Shown one piece after another: positions 41,677 through 50,120 of a DNA stretch of 64,000 bases. The position numbers were made by a program, and so were the translations under genes. The DNA is taken from the NCBI GenBank assembly GCA_964397655.1, contig CAYNKA010000004.1:1-64000 (forward strand), read 5' to 3'. The notes beneath the pieces were generated by a model, which saw nothing but the letters and a program-made list of their open reading frames with translations, did not search any database and was not told the origin of the DNA. Origin of the DNA: CAYNKA01 sp964397655 (GTDB lineage: Bacteria > Spirochaetota > Spirochaetia > DTKZ01). Positions within the stretch are counted from its first letter, which is position 1. Each line of letters opens with the position of its first letter.

Positions 41677-42589
41677 GAGGGAGTTTCTCAAGAGGCTCGC
41701 CGGGCTCGGTCTCGCGGGCGCTTCCCTGCTTCTCGAACGGCGGCCGGGCAGGCTGTGGGCCGCCCCAGCTCCGGGCGCGACGCCGGACCTGGTCGCCGTG
41801 AAGGGAGGTCGAGACCCCGCCGTCATGTTCGACCGGGCGCTGAGGGAATTCGGCGGGATGGAGCGCTTCGTCCGAAAGGGCCAGACGGTCGTGATAAAGC
41901 CGAACATCGGCTGGGACAGGCCGCCCGAAGCCGCCGCGAACACCAATCCCCTGCTCGTGAAGCGCATCGTGGAGCATTGCCTCCAGGCCGGCGCGAAGAA
42001 GGTGTGGGTCTTCGACCACAGCTGCGACACCGGTTCGAGAGCCTACGCGAATTCCCAGATCGAGCGCTACGCGAAGGAGGGGGGAGCCCAGGTGGTGCCG
42101 GGAGACTCGTCCTCCATGTACGGTGCGGTGACGGTCCCCGGAGCGGTCAAGCTCAAGAGGATGAGCGTTCACGAGCTCGCGGCGGAAGCGGACGTCTTCA
42201 TAAACGTCCCGGTGCTCAAGCACCACGGCAGCACGGGCATGACCTGCGCCATGAAGAACTTCATGGGCATCGTGTGGGACCGGAACGAGTTCCACCGCAC
42301 GGATCTCGATCAGTGCATCGCGGACTCGTGCCTGTTCCGGAAGCCGGCACTCAACGTCGTCGACGCATGGAAGGTCATGGTCACGGGCGGACCCCGCGGC
42401 TATTCGGGAAGCCGCTACGACGAACAGAGGATGCTCGTCCTCTCGCCGGACATCCTGGCGGCCGATTCGGCCTCGGCCAGGACCCTGGGAAAGGCCCCCG
42501 ACGACTTCGGCTTCATACCCATGGGAGAGCGGCTCGGACTCGGGAGGCCGGATCTTTCGAGGCTCGACGTACGAAGGATCGCTATGTGA
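41669..42589 (+). CDS. Tat-exported DUF362 protein
   Basis: The 306-residue product starts at ATG 41669 with AAGGAGG upstream. It opens with a clear twin-arginine signal (D-R-R-E-F-L-K-R-L-A-G-L-G-L-A-G-A-S). The mature part is a DUF362 domain (V-V-I-K-P-N-I-G-W; V-F-D-H-S-C-D; V-P-V-L-K-H-H-G-S-T-G-M-T-C-A-M-K-N-F-M-G). DUF362 proteins commonly occur with ferredoxin domains; the enzymatic role is unclear. It has no Fe-S motif of its own but is coupled by a GTGA overlap to a polyferredoxin gene. Confidence 0.9.
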   Translation: MDRREFLKRLAGLGLAGASLLLERRPGRLWAAPAPGATPDLVAVKGGRDPAVMFDRALREFGGMERFVRKGQTVVIKPNIGWDRPPEAAANTNPLLVKRIVEHCLQAGAKKVWVFDHSCDTGSRAYANSQIERYAKEGGAQVVPGDSSSMYGAVTVPGAVKLKRMSVHELAAEADVFINVPVLKHHGSTGMTCAMKNFMGIVWDRNEFHRTDLDQCIADSCLFRKPALNVVDAWKVMVTGGPRGYSGSRYDEQRMLVLSPDILAADSASARTLGKAPDDFGFIPMGERLGLGRPDLSRLDVRRIAM

Positions 42590-44106
42590 AGCGCCCTCCG
42601 CTTACGAGGATCGTCCGTCTCGCCGCCTCGGCCGCGGTCCTGTGCGCGGCCGCCTTCGGCTTCGTCGTCGGGGGAGCGACGGGGGACGCCGTCGCCGCAG
42701 CCCTCGCCTCGGTTCAGCTTTTCCCGCGCGCGGCGGGCTGGGCGGGCGGGGCGCTGGCCGGGAGCGCAACCGCGGTTTCCGCCGTGCTGCTCGCTTTTTC
42801 CGCGATTTTCGGCCGCTGGTACTGCGCCGCCCTCTGTCCGCTCGGCACGCTCCAGGACCTCGCCTTCTCGGCCGGCCGCGGCCGACGCGCCTACAGGAGG
42901 GGGAGGACGCCGGTCCGCGTCGCCGCCCTCGTCGCTGCGGCCGGCCTTCTCGCTGCCGGGGCCGCTTCCGCCGCCTCCTGGCTCGATCCCTGGTCCCTGT
43001 TCGGCAGGCTTTTCGCCTACGACGCCTTGCCCTTGGTTCGGCTCGCCGCGGGACGCGACGTTCCCGGCGTGAACCTTCCGAACGTCGCGCTTCCCGCCCT
43101 TGCCGCGGTCGCGGTCCTCGGAACCGCCTTCTTTTTCGGACGCGCCTTCTGCGGCCTCCTCTGTCCCGTGGGCACGGTCCTGGGCCTCCTCAATTCCGCG
43201 GCCCCCCTGCGACTTCGCCTGGACGCCGCGGCCTGCGTTTCCTGCGGAGCCTGCGCGATGCGCTGCCCCGCCTCCTGCATCGACACGGCCGGGAAACGGC
43301 TGGACGCCTCCCGTTGCGTCTACTGCCTCGCCTGCGTCGCGGCCTGCCCGACGAAGGCCGTCCGGTACGGCGGTTCCAGGTCCGCCGGGTCCGGGGAACA
43401 AGGCCTGAGCAGGGCTGGTTTTCTGTCGCTGCTGGGGGGAGGCCTCGCGGCGTTCGGCTCTTCGTTCGTTCCCGGCCGGCTCTTCGGAGCCGGGGCCACC
43501 CGGCGTGCCGCAGTGTCGATCCCTCCCGGAGCGGGAAACGTCGATCGCTATCTCGGCCTCTGCACCGCCTGCGGACTCTGCGTCTCCCGCTGCCCCTCGA
43601 AGGTCCTGCAGCCGTCGCTCGGCGAACTCGGGCTCGGGGGGCTCTTCGTGCCCCGGCTCGATTACGACGTGTCCTACTGCCAGTTCGAGTGCACCTCCTG
43701 CCTGGACGTCTGCCCGACCGGGGCCCTCGAGCGTCTCGCGCCTGAGGTGAAGAAGCTCACGAAGATCGGAGACACTACGCTCACCAAGGATCGCTGCATC
43801 GTGTTCACGAACAGGACGAAATGCGGGGCCTGCGCGGAGCATTGTCCCACTGGCGCCGTGAGGATGATCGATTCGCCGACCGGAATCCCGGAACCCGAAT
43901 TGGACGAGTCGATCTGTATCGGCTGCGGGGCCTGCCATCACGTCTGCCCGGTCGTGCCGGTCCGGGCGATCGACGTGGCGGGCCGTTCGGTCCATCGACC
44001 GGCGGAAAGGCCGAACGAAGACCTCTTCGGCGGGTGGCAGGCAGGAACGAAAAAAGAAAAGCCCCGCGGCGAAGGCGGCGGGGCCGAGGGAGATTTTCCT
44101 TTCTAG
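42586..44106 (+). CDS. NapH-NapG-like fusion polyferredoxin
   Basis: The 506-residue product starts at GTG 42586 (4-bp overlap). Residues 1-205 have four membrane helices and two C-x3-C-P motifs (C80/C84, C189/C193), as in NapH. Two 4Fe-4S clusters follow (C217-220-223-227 and C244-247-250-254). Residues 275-300 (S-R-A-G-F-L-S-L-L-G-G-G-L-A-A-F-G) look like a Tat-type signal with one Arg replaced by Ala. The C-terminal half has four more clusters (from C326, C365, C404 and C444), as in NapG. It probably carries electrons between quinol and periplasmic acceptors such as the DUF362 protein. Confidence 0.88.
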   Translation: MKRPPLTRIVRLAASAAVLCAAAFGFVVGGATGDAVAAALASVQLFPRAAGWAGGALAGSATAVSAVLLAFSAIFGRWYCAALCPLGTLQDLAFSAGRGRRAYRRGRTPVRVAALVAAAGLLAAGAASAASWLDPWSLFGRLFAYDALPLVRLAAGRDVPGVNLPNVALPALAAVAVLGTAFFFGRAFCGLLCPVGTVLGLLNSAAPLRLRLDAAACVSCGACAMRCPASCIDTAGKRLDASRCVYCLACVAACPTKAVRYGGSRSAGSGEQGLSRAGFLSLLGGGLAAFGSSFVPGRLFGAGATRRAAVSIPPGAGNVDRYLGLCTACGLCVSRCPSKVLQPSLGELGLGGLFVPRLDYDVSYCQFECTSCLDVCPTGALERLAPEVKKLTKIGDTTLTKDRCIVFTNRTKCGACAEHCPTGAVRMIDSPTGIPEPELDESICIGCGACHHVCPVVPVRAIDVAGRSVHRPAERPNEDLFGGWQAGTKKEKPRGEGGGAEGDFPF

Positions 44107-44146
44107 GGTTCGCGGCCGAGGCGGGTAGGGCCGCCGGGATCGCCGC

Positions 44147-45178
44147 TCACCCGATGGGCGTGAGCAGGGTCTTGATGCCCTTTCGCTCCTCGAAGTCCTT
44201 GAAAGCCCGTTCCCACCGGTCGATGGTGTAGCTTCCGGTTATGAGGGGCTTGAGCTTGATCTTTCCCTGTTCGACGAGCTTGAGGCCCCGTTCCCAGGCG
44301 TTCCGCGTGTGGGACATGGAGCCGGTTATTTGCAGCTCCCGAACGACGAGGGCATCGAGGTCCACGGGGACCTTCTTCCCGAAGAGGCCGACCTGGGTGA
44401 GCCTTCCCCGCTTCTTGAGGACCGACAAGCCGGAATCGACCGCCGGGGCGACGCCCGAGCATTCGACGAAGACGTCGACGCCGAGGCCGCCGGTCATGTC
44501 CATGACGACCTGCCTGAGGTCCTCCTTCTGGACGTTCACGGTCCTGTCGATTCCGAAGTCCCGCGCGATCGCGAAACGCTGCTCGTCGGCCGACGTGCCC
44601 GAGAGGATCACGACTCCTCCTTCGGCCTTGACCGCCTGGGCCGCGATGAGGCCCATGGCCCCGGGCCCCGAGACGAGGACGACGTCGCAGGCGCCGGGCT
44701 TCGTCTGGTCGAGGACGGCATGGACCGCGCAGACCATGGGCTCGGAGAGGGCTCCCTCCTCGTAGGAGATGTTGTCGGGGATGCGGTAGACGTTCTTTTC
44801 CGCGCAGACGATGTACTTCGTGAAGGCACCGTCGATGTTGAGTCCTTGGGCTCCTCGGTCCACGCAGATGGCGTAGTGCCCGGTCGTGCACATGTAGCAG
44901 CCGCCGCAGTTGATGCAGACGTTCTCGGCGGTGACGCGGTCGCCTGTCCGGAAACGCGAGACCTTCTTTCCGGTCTCGACGACCTTGCCGCAGAACTCGT
45001 GGCCGATGATGACGGGCGGGTTCGTCGGGAATTCGTCCTTGTAGATGTGGATGTCGGTACCGCAGACCCCGCAGGCCGCGATCTCGATCTTCACTTCTTC
45101 GTCGCCGCATCGCGGCTCCGGCACTTCGCGGATCTCGAGATTCCCCGGACCGCGGGCGGTTTTAACGAGCGCTTTCAT
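44147..45178 (-). CDS. Zinc-dependent medium-chain alcohol/polyol dehydrogenase
   Basis: The 343-residue product has catalytic zinc ligands in C-G-V-C-G-T-D and G-H-E-F, the structural zinc loop with four Cys (C-I-N-C-G-G-C-Y-M-C-T-T-G-H-Y-A-I-C) and an NAD-binding G-P-G-A-M-G. It belongs to the sorbitol/threonine dehydrogenase-like group; the substrate is not readable. GGAGG precedes ATG 45178. It is 15 bp after the next gene on the same strand, so the two dehydrogenases probably act in one pathway. Confidence 0.9.
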   Translation of the reverse strand: MKALVKTARGPGNLEIREVPEPRCGDEEVKIEIAACGVCGTDIHIYKDEFPTNPPVIIGHEFCGKVVETGKKVSRFRTGDRVTAENVCINCGGCYMCTTGHYAICVDRGAQGLNIDGAFTKYIVCAEKNVYRIPDNISYEEGALSEPMVCAVHAVLDQTKPGACDVVLVSGPGAMGLIAAQAVKAEGGVVILSGTSADEQRFAIARDFGIDRTVNVQKEDLRQVVMDMTGGLGVDVFVECSGVAPAVDSGLSVLKKRGRLTQVGLFGKKVPVDLDALVVRELQITGSMSHTRNAWERGLKLVEQGKIKLKPLITGSYTIDRWERAFKDFEERKGIKTLLTPIG

Positions 45179-45193
45179 GATACCTTGCCTCCG

Positions 45194-46207
45194 CTACTTC
45201 GACAGGTATGCGTACACCGACCTGGGAAGCGGGATTCCTTCCTTCCGGTAGCGGGCCATGAAGCGGCTCTCGATTTCGCCGGGCAGGAGCACCTTCTCGA
45301 CGCCAGGGGCGGGCGGCAGCGCATGCAGCTCGTCGATCATCCGCTGCGAGCGCGCGAGGCAGGCCTGGGCCGAACCGAAGGCGGCCGGGTCCATGACGAG
45401 GATGAAATTGGAGAGGTTCCGGTAGCTGTCCAGGTCCTCGTACATGCGGTTGAGGTGGGGTCCGAAGACTCCGCCGATCATGATGCCGGTGAGCGCCTCG
45501 ACGAGGAGGTTGATCCCGTAACCCTTCGGTCCCCCGAAGGGGTTGAGGTTGACCGCCTTGAAGGGATCGGTCGTGGACCGGCCTTCGGAATCGACGGCCC
45601 AGCCTTCGCGGAGGGTCTGTCCCTTTTCCCTCGCGGTGAGCACCTTGCCCCAGGCGATCTCGCTCGTGGCCATGTCGAGGAGGATGTTCTCCTTTTCCCC
45701 GGGGAAGCCGAAGGCGAAGGGGTTCGTCCCGAAGAACGCGTCCCTGCTGCCGAAGGCCACGACGCGGATGTCGGTGTTGACGAGCACGATCGAGGACATC
45801 TTGGCGTCGAGAGCCATCTGTACGTAGTACGCGAGGGCGCCGCAGTGGCTGTTGTTTTTTATGCCCACGAGGGCGAGGCCCTGTTCCCGCGCCATCGCGA
45901 TGGCCTGTTCGGTGGCGTATTTCGTGACGACGTGACCGGCCGCGCCCTTGGCGTCGACGAGGCCGACCGACGGTTTGATGCGCTCCATCGAGCATTCGGC
46001 CGCGAGATTCATGCCTCCCTTCCGGATGCGGTTCACGTAGTGCTCCACGCGCAGCACCCCGTGGGAATGGACCCCTCTGAGGTCCGCGAAAACGAGGACG
46101 TCGGCGATGACCGCCGCGTCCTTCTCCGGCATATTCGCTTCGGTGAGCCGCTTGATCGCCATCTTGCGGAGATCTTCGGCCTTTGCGATCACCATGTCTT
46201 CGGACAT
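45194..46207 (-). CDS. Malate/L-lactate dehydrogenase family oxidoreductase
   Basis: The 337-residue product has R-G-V-H-S-H-G and N-N-S-H-C-G-A-L-A-Y-Y, the signature motifs of the Ldh2/MDH2 family (NAD(P)-dependent 2-hydroxyacid oxidation; ureidoglycolate, sulfolactate and other substrates are also known). GGGAGG lies before ATG 46207. It is the first gene of the pair with the zinc dehydrogenase. Confidence 0.9.
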   Translation of the reverse strand: MSEDMVIAKAEDLRKMAIKRLTEANMPEKDAAVIADVLVFADLRGVHSHGVLRVEHYVNRIRKGGMNLAAECSMERIKPSVGLVDAKGAAGHVVTKYATEQAIAMAREQGLALVGIKNNSHCGALAYYVQMALDAKMSSIVLVNTDIRVVAFGSRDAFFGTNPFAFGFPGEKENILLDMATSEIAWGKVLTAREKGQTLREGWAVDSEGRSTTDPFKAVNLNPFGGPKGYGINLLVEALTGIMIGGVFGPHLNRMYEDLDSYRNLSNFILVMDPAAFGSAQACLARSQRMIDELHALPPAPGVEKVLLPGEIESRFMARYRKEGIPLPRSVYAYLSK

Positions 46208-46348
46208 TGTTCCTCCCTGGCAAGCAGATGTTTCGGATAGTGTAACCGATATCGGGTAAAAGGGGGAGATGCACGGGAGGGGAGGGCTCGAAAAAAGGAG
46301 GAACTCCGGCCCGAAGGCGCCTTCGCGGCGCCGCAGGGCAGGAGAAGA

Positions 46349-47608
46349 TCAGCGAACGGACTGGGGGAAGGGCCTTCTCGCTCCGGGCCTTCCGGCCGGC
46401 CGGTAGGACTGGAATCTCCGGTCTTGAACCGCGGGCCGGCCCTGCGCCGACTGCTGGGGCCGGGAGGGACGGAGGTCGGGAGTGTAGCCTTCGTAATCGA
46501 AGTCCGGTATCGCCCGTCTGTCGATCGGCCGCTTCAGGACCTTTTCGATCTCGCGGATCATGCTTTCGTCTTCGCGCGTCACGAAGGTGAAGGCCTCGCC
46601 GGTCTTGCAGGCCCGGCCCGTACGGCCGATCCGGTGCGTGTAGGCGTCCACGGTATCCGGGACGTCGAAGTTGATGACGTGGGTGATCTCGGATATGTCG
46701 ATGCCGCGGGCCGCGATGTCCGTCGCAACGAGGATGTCGTACTTCCCGGCGCGGAAGCCGGTGATCGCGTCCTGCCGCTTGTTCTGGCTCATGTTCCCCT
46801 GGAGCGCGACCGCTCGGTGGCCGGCCTTCTCCAACGCGAGGCCGAGGCTTTTCGCCCGGTGCTTGGTTTTCGTGAAGACGAGCACCCTTCCCGTCGCGGT
46901 CCGATCGAGGAGGGCGAAGAGCATCTGCTTCTTGAGGTCGGAGGTCGTCGGGTAGAGCGCGTGGGTCACGGTATGGACGGGCGCCGTGGTACCGACCTGC
47001 TCGGTCACCGGATCGTCGAGGATGGAGTCGGTGAGGTTCCTAATGTCCTCCGGCATGGTGGCCGAGAAGAAGAGGGTCTGCCGCTTGACCGGCAGCTGCT
47101 TGAGAATCCTCTTCACGTCGGGGAGGAAGCCCATGTCGCACATATGGTCGGCCTCGTCCAGGACGAGGACCTCGACGCCGGCGAGGTCGATGTCGCCCTC
47201 GGAGAGGTGGTCGAGCAGCCGGCCGGGGCAGGCGACGACGATCTGGGGCCCCTGCCGCAGGGCCGCGAGCTGGCGGACCTTGCTGACGCCGCCGTAGATC
47301 GCGACGCTCCTCACCGGAGTCTTGCCGCCCAGGGTGCCGATCGCCGAGTTGATCTGCTCCGCGAGTTCCCGTGTGGGGGCGAGGATGAGAGCGCGTATTT
47401 TCCGCGAGGGATTCTTCACGAGGCGGTGGAGGATGGGAAGCACGAAGGCCGCGGTCTTGCCGGTGCCTGTCTGGGCGAGCCCGAGTACGTCTCGGCCGTC
47501 CATGACTGAGGGAATGACGCGGGCCTGGATCGGCGTGGGAACGCCGTAGCGGGCGGATCTGACACCGTCCATGACGCGGGGGTCGAGAGAAAAAGAGTCG
47601 AATGTCAC
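46349..47608 (-). CDS. rhlE: DEAD-box RNA helicase, RhlE type
   Basis: The 419-residue product shows all helicase motifs in order: Q motif (P-T-P-I-Q), A-Q-T-G-T-G-K-T, P-T-R-E-L-A, D-E-A-D, S-A-T and H-R-I-G-R-T-G-R, then a basic Gln/Arg-rich tail. It unwinds structured RNA. It starts at GTG 47608; a perfect hairpin overlaps its Shine-Dalgarno. Confidence 0.94.
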   Translation of the reverse strand: MTFDSFSLDPRVMDGVRSARYGVPTPIQARVIPSVMDGRDVLGLAQTGTGKTAAFVLPILHRLVKNPSRKIRALILAPTRELAEQINSAIGTLGGKTPVRSVAIYGGVSKVRQLAALRQGPQIVVACPGRLLDHLSEGDIDLAGVEVLVLDEADHMCDMGFLPDVKRILKQLPVKRQTLFFSATMPEDIRNLTDSILDDPVTEQVGTTAPVHTVTHALYPTTSDLKKQMLFALLDRTATGRVLVFTKTKHRAKSLGLALEKAGHRAVALQGNMSQNKRQDAITGFRAGKYDILVATDIAARGIDISEITHVINFDVPDTVDAYTHRIGRTGRACKTGEAFTFVTREDESMIREIEKVLKRPIDRRAIPDFDYEGYTPDLRPSRPQQSAQGRPAVQDRRFQSYRPAGRPGARRPFPQSVR

Positions 47609-47620
47609 TGGTAGGATCTC

Positions 47621-47640
47621 CTTGGCTCATGGGAGCCAAG
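47621..47640 (-). promoter_or_regulatory. Hairpin overlapping the rhlE ribosome binding site
   Basis: On the minus strand CTTGGCTC and GAGCCAAG form an 8-bp perfect stem with a CCAT loop. The last bases of the stem are the start of the AAGGAG Shine-Dalgarno that serves the GTG at 47608. Confidence 0.65.
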
Positions 47641-47722
47641 TCTTGTTCTCAGCTCTTTAATGAGGTTTGATTTCACCTTTTATAGCATTTTCGGCGGATT
47701 TGTACCAGACCCCGCGCGGAGA

Positions 47723-47751
47723 TTGACTTTTTGGTGTTTTCCGATTACAAA
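47723..47751 (+). promoter_or_regulatory. Candidate promoter of the ABC-F gene
   Basis: TTGACT (47723-47728), 17-bp spacer and TACAAA (47746-47751), 61 bp before the TTG start. The -10 match is weak. Confidence 0.4.
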
Positions 47752-47812
47752 AGATCGCTGCGATAATAGGAAAAGACTTCAGAGTCATCTTACCAGGATA
47801 AGGAAAACTCCA

Positions 47813-49447
47813 TTGATAAGCGCGGAAAACATCAGTCTCGTCTTCGGACAGCGGGTTCTGTTCAAGGACGTCAACATAAAATTCATTCCCGGAAACTGTT
47901 ACGGCGTCATCGGGGCGAACGGCGCGGGCAAGTCCACCTTCATCAAGGTTCTGTCCGGCGAGATCGAGCCCGACACCGGTACGGTCACCGTGAGCCAGGG
48001 AGAGCGAGTCTCCGTGCTCAAGCAGGACCACTTCGCCTTCGACGAGCATTCGGTCATCCATACGGTCATCATGGGGAACGAGAAGCTCTACCGGGTCATG
48101 GTCGAAAAGGACTCGATCTACCTGAAGGAGGATTTCTCCGAGTCCGACGGTATCAGGGCCGCGGAACTCGAGGCGGAATTCTCCGAAATGGACGGATGGG
48201 AGGCTGAGGCCAAGGCCTCAATGATCCTGAGCGGTCTCGGAGTTCCCGAAGACGTGCAGGGCAAGACGATGAAGGACCTCGAGAGCGCCCACAAGGTGCG
48301 CGTGCTCCTCGCCCAGGCCCTCTTCGGCGAGCCGGACATCCTCCTCCTCGACGAGCCCACGAACGGCCTCGACCTCGAGTCGATTTCGTGGCTCGAGGAC
48401 TTCCTCGCGGATATACCCGGCACGGTAATCGTCGTCTCGCACGACCGCCACTTCCTGAACCGAATCTGCACCCACGTTGCCGACATCGACTACGGCAAGA
48501 TCACCCTCTACGTCGGCAACTACGATTTCTGGTTCCAGGCGGTCCAGCTCGCCCAGAAGCAGATGAGGGACGACAAGAAGAGGCGCGAGGAGAAGATCGC
48601 CGAACTCAAGGAGTTCATCCAACGATTCAGCGCGAACGCCGCGAAGTCGCGGCAGGCGACATCGAGGAAGAAGCTCATCGACAAACTCACCATCGACGAC
48701 ATCCAGCCGTCTTCGCGGAAATTCCCCTACGTCGGATTCAAGCCCGAGCGGGAATGCGGGAGGATCATACTCGACGTCAAAGGGCTCGCGAAGAACTCCG
48801 AAGACGGAAGCCTCATCGAGAACTTCAACCTTCACGTGAAACGAGGGGACAGGATCGCGTTCGTCGGACCCTTTCATCAGACGAAGACCCTGCTGTACAG
48901 GATCCTCGCCGGGGAGATCGAGCCCGACGCCGGGACCGTGGAGTGGGGGACGACGATCAGCGTTTCGTATTTTCCGAAGGACAATTCCTCTTACTTCGAA
49001 TGCGACCTAAGACTCATCGACTGGCTCAGGCAGTATACGACGCTCGAGGACGAGACCGTGGTCCGCGGCTTCCTCGGGCGGATGCTTTTTTCCGGCGACG
49101 AGGCTCTCAAGAAGGTGAACGTGCTCTCGGGCGGCGAGCGGGTCCGCTGCATGCTCTCGAAGATGATGCTGAGCGGGGCCAACGTCCTCATCCTGGACGA
49201 GCCCACCAATCACCTCGACCTGGAGGCGATCACCGCCCTCAACAACGGGCTCATGGAATTCCCCGAGGTCGTGCTGTTTTCGTCGCACGACCATCAGTTC
49301 GTGGACACCGTCGCCACCAGGATCATCGAGTTCGCTCCGGGCGGCGTGATCGACCGGGAGATGCGCTTCGACGACTACCTGGCGAACGAAGACGTGCGGG
49401 CCCTGCGGGACGAACTCTATCACGGCCACAAGAGGCTCGAGATCTGA
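47813..49447 (+). CDS. ABC-F family ATPase with one degenerate ATP site
   Basis: The 544-residue product starts at TTG 47813 (AAGGA 8 nt upstream). It has two ABC domains joined by a charged linker (about 245-300), the ABC-F layout (YbiT-like), and no membrane part; relatives act on ribosomes. NBD1 has an intact Walker A (34-42, G-A-N-G-A-G-K-S-T) but signature L-E-S-A-H-K at 156-161 instead of L-S-G-G. NBD2 has a broken Walker A (352-359, G-P-F-H-Q-T-K-T) but an intact signature (438-443, L-S-G-G-E-R). Both Walker B motifs (L-D-E-P-T-N) are intact. Confidence 0.9.
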   Translation: MISAENISLVFGQRVLFKDVNIKFIPGNCYGVIGANGAGKSTFIKVLSGEIEPDTGTVTVSQGERVSVLKQDHFAFDEHSVIHTVIMGNEKLYRVMVEKDSIYLKEDFSESDGIRAAELEAEFSEMDGWEAEAKASMILSGLGVPEDVQGKTMKDLESAHKVRVLLAQALFGEPDILLLDEPTNGLDLESISWLEDFLADIPGTVIVVSHDRHFLNRICTHVADIDYGKITLYVGNYDFWFQAVQLAQKQMRDDKKRREEKIAELKEFIQRFSANAAKSRQATSRKKLIDKLTIDDIQPSSRKFPYVGFKPERECGRIILDVKGLAKNSEDGSLIENFNLHVKRGDRIAFVGPFHQTKTLLYRILAGEIEPDAGTVEWGTTISVSYFPKDNSSYFECDLRLIDWLRQYTTLEDETVVRGFLGRMLFSGDEALKKVNVLSGGERVRCMLSKMMLSGANVLILDEPTNHLDLEAITALNNGLMEFPEVVLFSSHDHQFVDTVATRIIEFAPGGVIDREMRFDDYLANEDVRALRDELYHGHKRLEI

Positions 49448-49467
49448 CGGTTCGGAAGAGGGGCGCG

Positions 49468-49501
49468 AAAAAAAAGCCGTCGAACCATCGACGGCTTTTT
49501 T
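49468..49501. terminator. Bidirectional terminator between ABC-F and cheW
   Basis: GCCGTCGA (49476-49483) and TCGACGGC (49488-49495) flank ACCA; A-run on the left and T-run on the right let it serve both convergent genes. Confidence 0.85.
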
Positions 49502-49517
49502 CGTCCGAGCTTTCGCC

Positions 49518-50003
49518 CTACTGCGCGGTGACTGCGGCGCCGGTCTTCTCGCTCACCTGAGTGAGTTCCGTGGAGGTGAAGACCTTGTCGATGTCGAGGA
49601 TGATGAGGAAGTTGTCCTCGTGCTTGCCCATGCCCTTGATGAAATGCGTGTCGATCCTCGTACCGATTCTCGGCGCGGGCTCGATGTGGGCCGAGTCGAG
49701 TTCGATGACCTGCTGGACCGAGTCCGCCAGGCCTCCGAGGATGACGGTCTCCCCTTCGTAACGAATTTCCATGACGATGATGCCCGTTGCTACGGATTTT
49801 TCGGTTTTCTCCATGCCGAATTTCAGGCGCAGGTCGATGACGGGCACCACGCTTCCCCGGAGGTTGATGACTCCGAGCATGAAAGGAGGCATTTTCGGAA
49901 CATGGGTTATCTTGGTGAATTCCAGCACTTCCTTCACTTTTTCCACTTCAACCGCATAATGCTCGTCTCCCAACATGAACGTGAGGTATTGTGTCGTGGC
50001 CAT
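49518..50003 (-). CDS. cheW: Chemotaxis coupling protein CheW
   Basis: The 161-residue product has the CheW fold (Q-Y-L-T-F-M-L-G-D-E-H-Y-A-V-E-V; I-N-L-R-G-S-V-V-P-V-I-D-L-R). It links receptors to the CheA kinase. ATG 50003 is chosen because AAGGAG lies 6 nt upstream; a TTG two codons earlier is also in frame. It stands alone, far from cheR/cheB. The 110 bp upstream are AT-rich and may contain its promoter. Confidence 0.93.
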   Translation of the reverse strand: MATTQYLTFMLGDEHYAVEVEKVKEVLEFTKITHVPKMPPFMLGVINLRGSVVPVIDLRLKFGMEKTEKSVATGIIVMEIRYEGETVILGGLADSVQQVIELDSAHIEPAPRIGTRIDTHFIKGMGKHEDNFLIILDIDKVFTSTELTQVSEKTGAAVTAQ

Positions 50004-50120
50004 TTTCAACTCCTTGAGTTTTTAAATTCTTTAAAATGTAAAATATCTCCCTTGTTATATGATAGTATCTTTAATGGGAAAAAATCAAGCAGAAATAAAA
50101 TTTGGTAATGGGAGCGAAAT

